64,000 nt of DNA. Origin: Hippopus hippopus. Taxonomy: Eukaryota > Mollusca > Bivalvia > Cardiida > Cardiidae. The notes beneath the pieces were generated by a model. It saw only the letters and a list, made by a program, of their open reading frames with translations, had not been told where the DNA came from and ran no database searches. Positions 1-10,599 of this stretch are shown piece by piece. Every line of letters starts with the position of its first letter. Position 1 is the first letter of the stretch. The stretch covers positions 51,894,845 to 51,958,844 of the forward strand of contig OX328105.1 in assembly GCA_946811185.2 (NCBI GenBank). Reading direction: 5' to 3'. Position numbers and translations under genes: made by a program.

Positions 1-690
1 AATAAACTGGACAGTGGGAAAAGTTCTAATATAATTTTCGGTATTCATTCAAGGATGAAAAAATTTTGGCTATAATGAGTAAACATGTTTACTGTATGAA
101 AGCATAGGATTCTTGAAAATTATTTCACCTTTGACATATTTTATGAAAAAGAATAGAATAGGTTTCAAGCATATACTGCATCATTTTCATAGAAATATAT
201 TTTTCAAGCCCAGCATAGTGCATATTTTTTTTGGTAACATACACATATTATATACCAGTCGAAGGGAAATTTTATCAAAATTACGACAAAAACATTCAAA
301 ATTGTCCAAAGCTGATTAAGCTTGGAAAGCGGTATCTGTTCTGTGCAACGGTAGTTCTTAAAATCATATAGGGTTGATAATGCATGTATATACATAAACA
401 TAGATGAAAATTCCTAAAAATAAGTTCAAGGCTGGTGAAATTCAAAATTTGGTAGCTTTAAACATGGAACTACCTGGCGAAATGAAGCAAAGCAATAAAA
501 TACAACATAAAAATTTCCGGATTTTTATATGCCCAATGGTCATGTTTTGTGAGAATGAGTCGTAAGCTTGCAATGGTAGTTTTTAGCAGTATTTCAGTCA
601 GAGTGCAACCGCTGGCTTACTCATGTCTTTGCTTCTTTTCGCCAGTACTAGATAAGGGCTCTGCTGTGCAAAAACATGCTGAAATGACCA
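1..690. other. Intronic or intergenic, no recognised feature
   Basis: AT-rich sequence with no convincing coding signal. If the HEPN exon at 1347 belongs to a gene entering from the left, this is part of its last intron. Confidence 0.5.
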
Positions 691-694
691 GTGC

Positions 695-838
695 CACAAC
701 CAGCATTTTCTGTTTTTCCCACAATGTTTTCTTACCTTTCAGAAACAAATCCAATCATTTCAGTCACATTTGATTTGTCATCTGCAAATGCTTTCGATTT
801 GGACCATTCTTAAATATCATTATGTGGCAAAGGGTTAA
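695..838 (+). mobile_element. PAL-1 MITE, right half
   Basis: Only the right half of the palindrome is kept, from the ACCAGCATTTTC arm to the terminal GGCAAAGGGTTAA. The left arm is missing. Confidence 0.75.
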
Positions 839-1093
839 ATCGACAATCTCTGGTTCTCCAACTGTGTTGGAGACTGCAGGCTGACCTGGTCCAAAACTGT
901 ATGTGATTGGACAATAGTAGCTCATGATTCAGTCGGTTGTCAGACTGAATAGATTTTAAGGACCCATTATTGTATGATGACATGCTTGGTATCATGCATG
1001 ACAGAAGATACAATAAACCCCTTTTTGCCAGAGTGTGGTTCATGTTCATTTATTCTTTGCTAGTAGAGATTTTGGGCCCAGATTGGCCTCTTG

Positions 1094-1323
1094 TTAACCC
1101 TTTACCAAAGGACAAAACTTTGGACTGGACGAAATTGAAAGCATTTGCAGACGACAAATTAAATGTTGCTAAAATGATGATTTCTGTCTTTGACAGAGTA
1201 GAAAACTTTGTGGAAGAAAGGGGAAAATGCTGGTTACCAGCATTTTCTTCTTTTCCAACTCTGTTTTCAAAAGTCCTGTCTTTCAGGGTTGTTAAAAGTT
1301 GGGATTTTATGGTAGAGAGCTAA
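1094..1323 (-). mobile_element. PAL-1 MITE, near full length
   Basis: TTAACCCTTTACCA at the left, diverged palindrome arms meeting at GCTGGTTACCAGC, and GGTAGAGAGCTAA at the right. It ends 23 bases before the HEPN exon, so it lies over or beside the probable branch-point region of that intron. Confidence 0.8.
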
Positions 1324-1346
1324 CAAAAATATTTGAAATATTACAG

Positions 1347-1514
1347 GCCAGACAGTTGGAGTCACATTTAGGAAGACACACTCGAATGCGATATCCAGAG
1401 AACAGGGCTTCAAATGCTAATATTCCATCGGACACCTTTACAAAAAGTCATGCAGATAAAGCCATAGAACTAGCAAAACAAATTATTGATGCCTCAAATG
1501 ACTTTATAGTGTAG
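1347..1514 (+). CDS. Terminal exon of a HEPN-domain protein (sacsin-like)
   Basis: Last coding exon of a gene whose other exons lie before the window. It follows a TTACAG acceptor and runs 55 codons to TAG at 1512-1514. The peptide has the pattern RYPENR, then IPSDTFTKSHADKAIELAKQ, then IIDASNDFI at the C-terminus. This matches the end of HEPN domains: an R-Y-P motif, a loop, then a final helix with alternating A and L. In metazoans such an ending is typical of sacsin and of sacsin- or DnaJ-like proteins, where HEPN binds nucleotides or mediates dimerisation. Which gene this is cannot be settled from one exon. The reading frame is given by the single open frame; the intron phase is uncertain. 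Confidence 0.6.
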   Translation, partial: ARQLESHLGRHTRMRYPENRASNANIPSDTFTKSHADKAIELAKQIIDASNDFIV

Positions 1515-1990
1515 TTCTATGTGTTTTCCAATTGTGTTTTATAAATGCACCATTTTGTTCTTTTGTTATTCAGTAAATGCAAAGTCTGTGTATATAAAAA
1601 GATTCTTAATTTTTCACATAACCTCCCTTGCTTTTAGTGTAATAGACCCATTACATTTTTTTTTTATCTCATACATATTTGATATCACATTTGCATGACA
1701 TCATTTTTTAGTTTATTTTGTACATATTTTATAGTTCAAAGTGAATGGGATTTATGGATAGTACTGCCCATGCATCTATAGATTGTTTTGCATCTTCTGA
1801 TCTATAATTTGTGAAATATCCTTATGTGATGAAAAGAATCTGACATGAGTTGGCGTTTGAGATAAAATTGTTTTAAACTTGTCAAGAAAAAATGTTATTA
1901 AGCTTGCCAAAGGCTCGCATAATTACTTTTTCCACAGACACATTTAATAAAATTTATCTCAAATGCCAACTATATGTGTATGGTAATACC
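1515..1990 (+). repeat. Dispersed repeat R4, copy 1; also 3' UTR of the HEPN gene
   Basis: Sequence after the HEPN stop that recurs, diverged, at about 10600-10980, 11510-11665 and 49440-49690. Shared landmarks are a GTAATA(T/G)ACCCAT stretch, a 'CTTGTCAAGAAAAAATG' stretch, a 'GCCAAAGGCT(C/T)GCATAAT' stretch and 'CAAATGCCAACT'. The exon's 3' UTR is therefore made largely of repeat. Confidence 0.65.
1946..1951 (+). promoter_or_regulatory. Candidate poly(A) signal of the HEPN gene
   Basis: AATAAA 432 bases after the HEPN stop codon, the first canonical hexamer downstream of it. It lies within repeat R4, so it may have been brought in by the repeat. Confidence 0.4.
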
Positions 1991-2246
1991 AAGTAATGTA
2001 TATATACTTCAGCAAAACATTTTTTGTGATGAACAATGGATCAGCCACTCCATCTATCCAACAGTCAATGGGCATACAGATGGTCAAAATTGTGGGGATA
2101 CACAACCCTCAATTTCTATGAAAACTTTGTGCAACCATTAACAAGAAACTGTGGATAAAAAATGCTCAAAGTTGTGACTGTCTGCCTGTAATGGTGGCAG
2201 AATTATTTGTCCCAGTACTAATATTTGCATGTGTAATTGATACAAT

Positions 2247-2469
2247 TTAAATTCTTTCCCAAACAACAAAATTTTGGACTAGATCTAATTCAAAGCATAA
2301 TTATGCAGATGTCAATTTAAATATGGCTCAACTTACGGAATTTATGTATGATAGGGTAGGAAATATAGGGGGAAAATGCTGGTTACCAGCATTTTCTTCT
2401 ATACCAACTATGTTTTCAATAGGCTTCTTTCAAAGGGTTGTTAAATCTTGGCATTGTGCCGCAAAGGCT
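2247..2469 (-). mobile_element. PAL-1 MITE, diverged
   Basis: TTAAATTCTTTCCCAAACAA at the left and the GCTGGTTACCAGC centre are clear. The arms carry several changes and the right end (CGCAAAGGCTAA) is degraded. Confidence 0.7.
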
Positions 2470-3065
2470 AAAAAACAGTTGTACTCTCTATAATAGCACT
2501 ATGCTGGTTTTGTGGCAATTCTAGTTTCACATGGGAGTATAGCTGTGAAAAAGTACATATGTTCTAGGTTATGCCAATGTGATTAACATTCACAGTTTCA
2601 TGTGACTTTTCGATACACCCTGAAAGAATGCTGGCAAAGAATATGCATGCAACTGCAGCTTGCAGTTATGTCCCTTTTTCCATAGTTTCCCTCCAGCTCT
2701 ATTAGTCAGCAATCATTTAGTTATATTCAATGCAAATTCATGTGAATCTTCCACTTCAAAGAGGAGATATGTATGGAATTCTGTGAAACATCAGTGGAAG
2801 CTTCCCTATGCAGAATAGGCCTAGATGAGCAGTAGAAATGAGCAAATTGTCATGATATTGTCGGTTGATGATTTTCATCTTGGTTTCCATACTATTAATC
2901 TGCAAATATTGAATGAAATTCAACGAATCATCAAGGAAAGCTTCCCCATGAAGTGGAGATTTGTATATAATGAGCATGTTATGTGTGTTGACTATTTCTG
3001 TAGGGAGTTACTGCCTTTTGAAATTTTCTTCATGTAGAATATACATGCATAGAATAATTTTCTAT
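2470..3065. other. Intergenic, no recognised feature
   Basis: No coding signal and no match to the other repeats in the window. Confidence 0.4.
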
Positions 3066-3309
3066 GAGCCATGCTCTGGCAAAAGGGGGTTGCACGGTAC
3101 CAAGTAAGTCATCGCAAAATTATCGATCCATGATAAACTATTTTGTTTAATAAAGGAGTGAATCTGGAGGTAGAATGGTCCTTTGAAAAGCATAAAGTTT
3201 GCAAATAGCAAAAAGTTTCGATCCATGTCAGCCTGTGCGGGTTGCGCAGGCTGACATGGTTTGATACTTTTTGCAGATGCATTAAGCCTCTTTTCAAAGA
3301 GTATGGCTT
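3066..3309 (+). mobile_element. PAL-3 palindromic MITE
   Basis: Starts GAGCCATGCTCTGGCAAAAG and ends with a diverged complement (AAGAGTATGGCTTA). It holds the family hairpin CATGTCAGCCTG...CAGGCTGACATG near 3227-3260. PAL-3 copies elsewhere are 245-265 bp. Confidence 0.75.
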
Positions 3310-4510
3310 ATAGTAAACAGTCATTCAACCTACCTGTATATGGAGTGCAATGTAAATACACATATAATTGTTTGTAATGACCCAAGCTGTCGATTGTAAA
3401 TTATTTATCACAACTTTGGAGTGCAAAGATTTATCGTGAGAAAATGATCAGAGTTTCTTTTGTTTGTTAAAAGTGGTTATTTATATTTATCAAAGCACTT
3501 TTAGTATGAATTAACGTTCTGTTACTGTATATAGCTACGAACTAAGAATGTGTTAGCTAAACCAGGTGGTTTTTGTCCTCTGTGACACATGTCAGATGAA
3601 GATACTGTTTTATCATAACTTAATCATGGTTTTCTTTGTATTTTTATTCTGCCCGGACTGTGCAGACTGACATGAATCAGTGCTTTCTGCAGATGTGTTA
3701 AATGTATTAAATCCTCTTTTCATAGAGCAGAAATCATTTTTATGCCTTACATTTTGGTAACAAGTACATGTTTCAACAACATGTTGTTTGTAAATTCTCT
3801 TGCTATCACAATGTTAGTATACGTAGATTTATCATGGGGAAAAATTCGTTTGTTTGTAAAAAAGCAGTTATTTCATGGACAAACATTTTGTGGGAAAAAT
3901 CATTCTTTTACTGTACATACAGTAGCTGTAAGATTTTGTAAGGCAAAACAAGTGGTTTTTATGTCCTCTATGACAAACTTCAAAACAAGATACGTTTTTA
4001 TTAAAACCAAATCATGTTACCTTTCTAGTCTAAGCCATTATGTTTTGGTTTTGATGATTGATGAGTGAATCATGAGGTAGAATGGTCCTTGGACATGCAG
4101 AAAATTGACCAGTAACAAAGTTGTTGACCCATGTAACTCTGTGCAGACTGCACAGGCTGACATTGGTCTGTTCTTTTTGCTAATGTGTTAAACCACCTTT
4201 TCATTGAGAATGAATCATTTTCATGCAGTACACTCTGGTAAAAAGTTCATGTTTTCCACAAATTGTTGATTGTAAATTCTCTATCACAATGCTAGTATGC
4301 ATAGATTGATCTTGGGAATATAATCATAGTTCCTTTTGTTTGTTTAAAGTAGTTATTTTTATTTTATCAAAGAATATTTTGTATGAATAAACATTCTGTT
4401 ACTGTACATAGCTGTGAACTGAGAATGTGTCGCATAAACCGTATGGTTTTACATTTCCTCTATGACTCAACTCAGAAAATACCGTTTTATTGTAACCCTA
4501 TCATTGTCTT
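3235..4510. repeat. Three diverged tandem blocks
   Basis: A block of about 400-480 bp occurs three times (about 3235-3660, 3661-4140, 4141-4510). Each holds, in order, the PAL-3 hairpin remnant, a TGTAAATTCTCT-like stretch, a TTTGTTTGTAAA-like stretch, a TTCTGTTACTGTA-like stretch and a TTTT..CCTCTATGAC-like stretch. The PAL-3 pieces near 3650-3725 and 4060-4215 are copies carried inside the blocks. Confidence 0.7.
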
Positions 4511-4517
4511 TTGTATT

Positions 4518-4692
4518 TTAACCCTTTACTTTATAATCTTGACTTTGACCCAGAAAGAGGGCTTTTGGAAACACTGTTGTAAAAGGAAAAATGCTGCATT
4601 TTCTCCTTTTTCCACAATGTTTTTCCATATTTTAAGCCTGGTCAACTATTGTTGTCTGCCAATGCTTTCAATTTGTGGTTTTGTAAAAAGTC
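4518..4692 (+). mobile_element. PAL-1 MITE, shortened
   Basis: TTAACCCTTTACTTTATAAT at the left. The centre of the palindrome has lost about 20 bases, leaving AAATGCTGCATTTTC. The right end (GGTTTTGTAAAAAGTC) is diverged. Confidence 0.7.
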
Positions 4693-4704
4693 ATCTATAA
4701 TGCA

Positions 4705-4835
4705 TCATAATTTGATTTTGATCATGTATGAGTGTCAAAAATCAGACTGTGGTTTTAATTAGTAAAGTTTGATTTCTTAAGTGTGAATTTAAGATCTATG
4801 TGTTTTGCATTAGATTGATAATCGTTTAACATTAA
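4705..4835 (+). repeat. Fragment of repeat R4
   Basis: Resembles the segments beside R4 copies at about 10600 and 10990, including 'TGCATTAGATTGATA'. Confidence 0.4.
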
Positions 4836-5019
4836 AAAACCAGAAAAACGTACAATTTCTTATCATTTCTGTCCGAGAAAAAAATATGCTTTTTTTCATT
4901 TTTTTCTTATAGTTCTTCAAAGTTTAGACATTATGTGTGCAGGCTGCATTGTTTAAAAAAAATTAGGGACACCTCGAAAACATCTGAATGTGAGTTTTAT
5001 ATTAAGGATGAATTTGGCA

Positions 5020-6120
5020 TGTGAACTACGTGATTTAAATGACAACTTTACTTTTGGAGACATTTTATAGAACAGAAAGAGAAAAAGAATCGATTGTACT
5101 TTTCCACGTTTTATTTAACATTCAAATTAACTGATAAAACACTCAATGGTTGTCATACAAATCATCGATATTTTCGATTTTGATTACAAAAAGATGCCTC
5201 TACTATGAAATGTTTTAGTTCTATGAACTTTTATAATATACATGATTCAAAGTTAAAACGCCATATCAATATCGTGATATAAGTAATGTTTCTATATGGT
5301 TTAACAAAACCTTTTTAGATAACATGCTTGAGTATTTCTGCATTTAGAAAGAAAATACTAGCTCAGGTTGCCGTTACCTGATATGGATGTTTGGTAATGT
5401 AGTTCACCAAGTTATAATGGGAAGACAATGCTTTGATACTCAAACTCTAAAATGTTTTCAATTTATCTTTTACGCATAACACTTTGGATACATACATATA
5501 GTATAGCAATACAAAATTTTACGTGGTCTTTGCCAAAATTATTGATGTTTTCTCTTCATTATGGTGTTTTAGACATGGAAGACCAGAAAGATACAACCAA
5601 TATAAAGCTGCATAATATGAAGGATGACTAGATTGATGGAACAACAGATCCTAGAATCAAGAAAACAATAATAGAGAAACAAACGCTAAATATTAAAGCT
5701 TAACTGACATTCAAGCAAAACAAAAAGTGACGATCTGTCACACGTAAGGTTTGGTAACGTATTTCACGAAAAAATGGCTAATACCTCTTAGTATCACAAA
5801 CACAAATATGGATCTTTAGAAGCCAGTGCACTTCAATAGCAACCTAAATTGAAAACATTCAAAACCATCTGAAAACTGTTAAATACTTTTGTCTTACAAC
5901 ATGGCATTGTGCTAGTTGCCTATTTTATTGATCAGTTCATTGGAACATGTACATTATGACTGCAAAACGCTTATCAAGGTATGAAAATGAGCTCCATTCT
6001 TCAATAAAAGGTATATGCTTCAGTCCGCAAAAAGCACATTCTATATAAGTATGACAAAAAGGGATAAGACATAGACTGATATGCTAATCCATTTTAACTT
6101 CTTAAAGTAACATAGTTCAC
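5020..6120. promoter_or_regulatory. 15-bp iterons, left group
   Basis: Four copies of the motif GGTAACGTAGTTCAC, some diverged. They are at 5020 (reverse orientation, GTGAACTACGTGATT), 5393-5407 (GGTAATGTAGTTCAC), 5753-5767 (GGTAACGTATTTCAC) and 6106-6120 (AGTAACATAGTTCAC). They lie on the 3' side of the minus-strand transposase. Repeated short motifs in the flanks of a transposase gene are commonly transposase-binding sites; that role is inferred here. Confidence 0.65.
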
Positions 6121-6147
6121 ATCGATGGGTTTGGATTTGGGTTAACC

Positions 6148-6178
6148 CAGGGATCTTATATTGTATATACGATCCCTG
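6148..6178. repeat. Short inverted repeat CAGGGATC...GATCCCTG
   Basis: 8-bp arms around an AT-rich centre. The right part GTATATACGATCCCTG (6163-6178) recurs exactly in the perfect palindrome at 16904-16929. Confidence 0.6.
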
Positions 6179-6269
6179 CTTAACCCTAATCCTTCCCTAA
6201 CCAAAACCCTAAAAGCACCTAATATAATTTACAGTGACCCGATAATGTATTTGTCATACATTTATGTCC

Positions 6270-6680
6270 TTAATACTTAAATGAGCTCCGCACGCGTTTA
6301 AAATCCTCAGCTGATAACTTATAAACGTGGTGTGTTTTTCCGTATAAAATGGGCTCCTCAACAGCGCAGACAATATCAGTATGAGAGCGCCAACACACAT
6401 CCTCCCTCTCGGGCCATGTAAGCGTCACACCCCGCGAATTTGCGGTTTTCGTCATAAAAGAGATCAGGTATGTATCGTCTTCCTGGTCATATTCCAAGAT
6501 TGAGCCGATATACCAATTAGCATCATAAACTGCAGCGACATATGAATTTGTGGGGTATTGCTGTCCAACGATTTCGTCGGCACAACTTGGCACTTTTCCG
6601 TCTATACCAGAAGTGGTACTGTTAATCTGTCCTGTTTGGTAGCAACTGCTTTCTGCGTTTGTAGACAAATTGCTGACTAA
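6270..6680 (-). CDS. Transposase C-terminal SH3/Tudor-like module
   Basis: About 132 residues read in a different frame from the catalytic segment, ending at the stop at 6270. The sequence YVAAVYDANWYIGSILEYDQ, followed by DTYLISFM and WPEREDVCW, looks like a small beta-barrel of SH3 or Tudor type. This module commonly follows the catalytic part in this family. Confidence 0.55.
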   Translation of the reverse strand, partial: LVSNLSTNAESSCYQTGQINSTTSGIDGKVPSCADEIVGQQYPTNSYVAAVYDANWYIGSILEYDQEDDTYLISFMTKTANSRGVTLTWPEREDVCWRSHTDIVCAVEEPILYGKTHHVYKLSAEDFKRVRSSFKY

Positions 6681-7600
6681 CTGACTGGTGTATCTGCACT
6701 GTTTTCACGAGAATCCACATCAAAAGTGTATCTGTTCCAACCACTACAACTTGCACGAAAGCCGCCGCTGTCGAAGCATGCATTACAGAAACACGATATA
6801 TCTCGTACTGCAATACAACTGTTGCCTAGCGAAACAACACTGTGAACTGTCATAGTTCCCTTCACTGGTTTAATTTTGAGCCCCTTAAGGTATTCCGATG
6901 CATCGTTACACTTTTGGTTCGAAACAAACATATATTTTACATTACTATGCGACTGACTCATTCCCCATGTATAAAAGTCGTCTGCATTTTGGATGCTACA
7001 AATCTGTCGTTTCACTGCACTATCGGCCTGGTGTTTAGCGGTGCCACCCACACCATCACAAGGTCCCTTGCCGTGCCTGGCTTCAAAGTACTGCCACGAA
7101 GCTGTTATGCCGTCAAACATTTTGTCATGATTTGCAACCGTATAAAACATGTGTTTGTTCCTGTACTGACTTGTTGGTGAATCAGTAACGTAATGGATAG
7201 TCTTGAGAGTAGGAACAAATTTGCATACAGTTGGTACTATTGCCCTCATGAATCCAAGGACAGTGCCAGAGTTGTGCATCGTAGTATCAGATACAATTAC
7301 GTGTGAACTGTGTTCAAGTTTGCCATCGGATGTTTTATAGTACATGTATATCACAGTGGGGTGTAGCGTTACTGTGGCCTTATCAAAATATGCTGATTGA
7401 ACTTCATCAGCATGCGAGCAGACATAGTTTTCTGCAAAGTCCATTTGTATGATAGCTTGGTTCAAAGGCAGCACATCTTTCAGTTTTCTTATCTCTTCAT
7501 ATTGTATCTTTACTCTCTTGCAGTGATTTCTGAAGTCAAACAGATCTTTTCTCATTGTTTCAATGAACTCTTTCTTCGGTATGTTCAGCTCAACTACTTA
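6677..7600 (-). CDS. Transposase catalytic segment
   Basis: Open from about 7600, with the first ATG at 7555, to TAG at 6677. Numbered from that ATG, candidate catalytic residues are D39 (MDFAEN), D125 (TDSPTSQYRN) and E158 or D167 (EARHGKGPCDG). The strand pattern between them (VTLHPTVIYMYY; HSSHVIVSD) fits an RNase-H fold. A Cys cluster follows (CFCNACF). The core looks intact; only the junctions with its neighbours are broken. Confidence 0.65.
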
Positions 7601-7707
7601 TCATTCTTTTTATCCTCCGCTCTTTGTATTCTATTTCCTTACGTTGCCATTCAGTACACTTGACTGTGTCATATGGACTTTTCTCTATATCGCTTAATAA
7701 CTCTCTG

Positions 7708-8934
7708 TCACTTGATGTAACTATCTGGGATTTTGTCGTTTGTTATTTTAAGAGACAACAAGGCTTTAACTTTTAACGCCATATTTTGGTGGCGTTGGCA
7801 CAAGCAAGTCTTCCGGGAACTATAATGAACAAGTTTTATCCTTTTTGGTCTGTAGCTTCCAAATCTGCTCAAATTGATTTTGATATCAGGATATTTGGAG
7901 CGAAATTTCATGTGCAAATTAAAAAGTAAGTCACTGAGGAATCTTTTTTGTTGCATTCCCTCACTGGTTTTTATGCAGTCACTTTTCCCAGGTAAACATG
8001 AACTATTATCGTCTCTTTCCATGAAACTAACTACGGTTGCTTTGATTCTTGCATTTTCAGCAATTCTGCGTCTTTGCATGTTAGTTGAACCCCTTGCTTT
8101 CCTAGCCACTTTATGTCTATTAAGTCTCAACGCTTCAGAGATAGCAGACACTGAACGAGATCGTTTAATTGACTTGGCTCCTGCAACTTTAACCGCATGT
8201 TCTGTATGTATCATGTCATCTATCATGGATTCATGCAACTGTAATTTTCTACAAATAGTTTTATGCCGTCTTGGTGAAATTCCACTTAACTTCATCAATG
8301 CCTTTGTTCTACTCCTTGGAGTGGCTGACATTTTAAGTGGTCGTTTCTCTATTGTTTCTTTGGGAGATTCATCGATGACACTCAATTTACTTTCCTGCTT
8401 ATGTTTGTCTGTTCTTGACAACCTCTTCCGGAGGGCATCATTCTTTCTTCTTACACTATTGAGGGTTTCTGAAAGCTGTTTTATTTTATCCTCAGCTTGT
8501 TTAAGGGCATTCGGTTTCTTTTTCCTGCATTTTTTTGTTCTGGCAAAGTTCATCTTGATTGTAAGTGGTCTGTTTGGTGGTGCATTTTCGCCTGTTGATG
8601 TACTCGGAGTAGCAGTCGTAGTCGTGGTATCACAAGGCCCATTCTCATTATCAATGTCCATTCTTTCTGATTGGGCAACGGTTAAATTGATATTTTCACT
8701 GTCATGATCTTGTTCAGCTGTTACTTCATTTGTTTGTCGATCTTGTTGTCTCTTCTTTTTCATAGATTTCCTAATTCTCTCTCTCCGTTTCTGTAGCTTT
8801 CTTGTTGACATTTCAGCAGTTGGTACATAATACGTTTTCACTCTCTTTGCTTCTTGTTTAAGGAATTCATTGCCCCTTTTAGACTTTTGCCTTTCTCTAT
8901 AGGCCTTCTGTATTTCAGCGCGAGACTTTGCCAT
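7708..8934 (-). CDS. Transposase N-terminal segment (408 aa)
   Basis: Starts at ATG in reverse orientation at 8934-8932 (MAKSRAEIQKAYRERQKSKR) and stops at 7708. It is very basic, with a KAYRER region, an RKLQKRRERIRKSMKKKR stretch likely to bind DNA, an acidic and Thr-rich linker (residues about 80-125), a probable coiled coil (LKQAEDKIKQLSETLNSVRR) and further basic segments. The last part has SYRPKRIKLVHYSSRKTCLC and QRH, a Cys/His patch. The open frame ends abruptly; the next frame continues with a plausible acidic segment, so the stop is probably a frameshift artefact of decay. Confidence 0.65.
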   Translation of the reverse strand: MAKSRAEIQKAYRERQKSKRGNEFLKQEAKRVKTYYVPTAEMSTRKLQKRRERIRKSMKKKRQQDRQTNEVTAEQDHDSENINLTVAQSERMDIDNENGPCDTTTTTATPSTSTGENAPPNRPLTIKMNFARTKKCRKKKPNALKQAEDKIKQLSETLNSVRRKNDALRKRLSRTDKHKQESKLSVIDESPKETIEKRPLKMSATPRSRTKALMKLSGISPRRHKTICRKLQLHESMIDDMIHTEHAVKVAGAKSIKRSRSVSAISEALRLNRHKVARKARGSTNMQRRRIAENARIKATVVSFMERDDNSSCLPGKSDCIKTSEGMQQKRFLSDLLFNLHMKFRSKYPDIKINLSRFGSYRPKRIKLVHYSSRKTCLCQRHQNMALKVKALLSLKITNDKIPDSYIK

Positions 8935-8988
8935 TACCTGCAACATAAAGCATACTCATATCAGTCAAAGAAAACCGATTCTTGTTTT

Positions 8989-9716
8989 GTGAACTACGTT
9001 ACCGCATTGTGAACTACGTTACCAAATACACATGGTTTTTTTTTTTGAGTTTCATGTTGAATGTCCGTCATCCATGCATGTTTGTTGTTCTATAGAGTTT
9101 ATTTATCTTACATAACAAACCACGTATGTGCATTTTACAGCATGTTTACAAATAAATATTTTAGACGAACGCAAATAGGTGCAAAACTTACTCTTTGCTG
9201 TTTGGGTCCAATGTCGAAATCTTGTAATTATCCCGCCATTATTGTTTACCATAACACCGAGGGGGAGGACACGGTGTATTAAAACATTTTCAACCGTCAA
9301 CTTAGACCTATTTATGAATTGTTAGTCATTTTCAAGTAACGGTTGTAACATAGCTCACAGTAACGTAGTTCACAAACATATGGTTTTTGCAATATTTCCA
9401 AGTATGAACAAGACACTCTTACCTTTTTATATGCTATTCCTGAATGGTCCAACGCATTCCACAAAATAATACAGGGACAGAAGTATTTCAATTTCCTCTT
9501 AACCAGGTATGAGTGGTAACGTAATTCACTGTTATTTCTAAAAATCCAAAGAAATGTTTTTGTCATATCAAAAAGCAAAATATCCTGTGTTCGAGTGTCT
9601 TTTTAGGACGTAAAGTTAAAGTTGGTTTATCTGTGATACATTTAGAAGCATTTTTCACTTTCTTAACATGATTACAACCAACTTTATACATGCCCCAAAA
9701 TGGTAACATAGTTAAC
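8989..9716. promoter_or_regulatory. 15-bp iterons, right group
   Basis: Six copies of GGTAACGTAGTTCAC. Two perfect reverse-orientation copies at 8989-9003 and 9009-9023 lie 55 bases upstream of the transposase ATG. Two head-to-tail copies at 9344-9358 and 9359-9373 abut exactly. Single copies are at 9515-9529 (GGTAACGTAATTCAC) and 9702-9716 (GGTAACATAGTTAAC). The pair next to the start codon could also be operator-like sites for autoregulation. Confidence 0.7.
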
Positions 9717-10347
9717 TGTATTTTCTGTGACGTGATCTTAACCACGAAAAAAATAATTTCAGTGTATCCATACCACTTTAGGTGGTTATAAATTTAATAA
9801 TTGAGCACCACGGTTGTGTTGATTCATCTGAGAATATAGGAATTAGAAAGACTACCTACAAACTAGGAGTCAAGGCATATCACCCAATGATTGGACATGT
9901 TATTTTAGACATTTAACGACTATATAAGCATCAATTATGTTACGAATTTGTTGATTTGGTCATTCAATCTTTTTGTATCAGGTAGGTATGGGCAATTCCA
10001 TAATCTGGAGGCAAAAATCAGAATCTTAAGACATAATATACTTGATAAACAGGGTTTGGACAGCTATTTTGTGGAAATGTGCGTATTTCTGGTTTTTTAC
10101 TGTTAAGACAAGATGTTCAGTGTGTATTTAAATGTAAAATAATACATGTGTTGATATGACTTTTTTCCCACAATAACTTACGGACTCAGCCTCCTGCTGA
10201 TTACTTTTTGCACCTTACTCTAGACTGCTTTTGCAAATATTGTGGTAAATGAAGTAATTTTCTCTTCCAGCTGCAATGTTTTGGTTATCACATGTAGTTA
10301 TGCATTCTACAATATTACTATGTTGATTATGCATGCTTATTACTGCT

Positions 10348-10578
10348 TTATCCCTTTACCACACAGTCCAGAGTTTTAGCTACCCTCAACTGAAAAGCTT
10401 TTGAAAACATTGTGGAAAAAGGAGTAAATGCTGGTTACCAACATTTTCTCCTTTTCCTACAATGTTTTCAAATCTTTCCTACACAAACTCCATAACTTTC
10501 AGCCTTGTTTACTTTTGTTGTCTACTAATGCTTTGAATTTGGAAAAGCCTAAAATTCTGTCGCTTTATAAAGATTTAA
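10348..10578 (+). mobile_element. PAL-1 MITE, in tandem block 1
   Basis: CCCTTTACCACACA end, arms meeting at GCTGGTTACCAAC, right end TTTATAAAGATTTAA diverged. Confidence 0.75.
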
Positions 10579-10599
10579 ATAATTATATTTTGTTTTTGA

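Larger units (their letters stand above)
6270..8934 (-). pseudogene. Decayed DDE-type DNA transposase
   Basis: One minus-strand coding unit broken into at least four frame segments. A basic N-terminal part (8934 to about 7710) is followed by a short piece read in another frame (about 7710-7590), then by an RNase-H-like catalytic part (about 7600-6677), then by a C-terminal module (about 6680-6270). Homology-like sequence continues straight across each frame change without splice consensus, so these look like single-base indels rather than introns. The catalytic part has MDFAEN, TDSPTSQYRN and FEARHGKGPCDGVGGTAK, a D-D-D/E arrangement seen in a family of invertebrate transposase-like proteins that I recognise but cannot assign to a named superfamily. 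The unit is flanked on both sides by GGTAACGTAGTTCAC iterons. It could be a pseudogene or a gene with assembly errors. Confidence 0.7.

Noticed and set aside
7141..7200. An eleventh transposon iteron (CAGTAACGTAATGG)
   Set aside because: It lies in the coding sequence of the conserved HYVTDSP motif and lacks the TTCAC half, so it is explained by coding.
7874..8707. 277-codon plus-strand frame
   Set aside because: Antisense to the transposase N-terminal segment. The hydrophobic character comes from the complement of Lys/Arg/Glu-rich codons.
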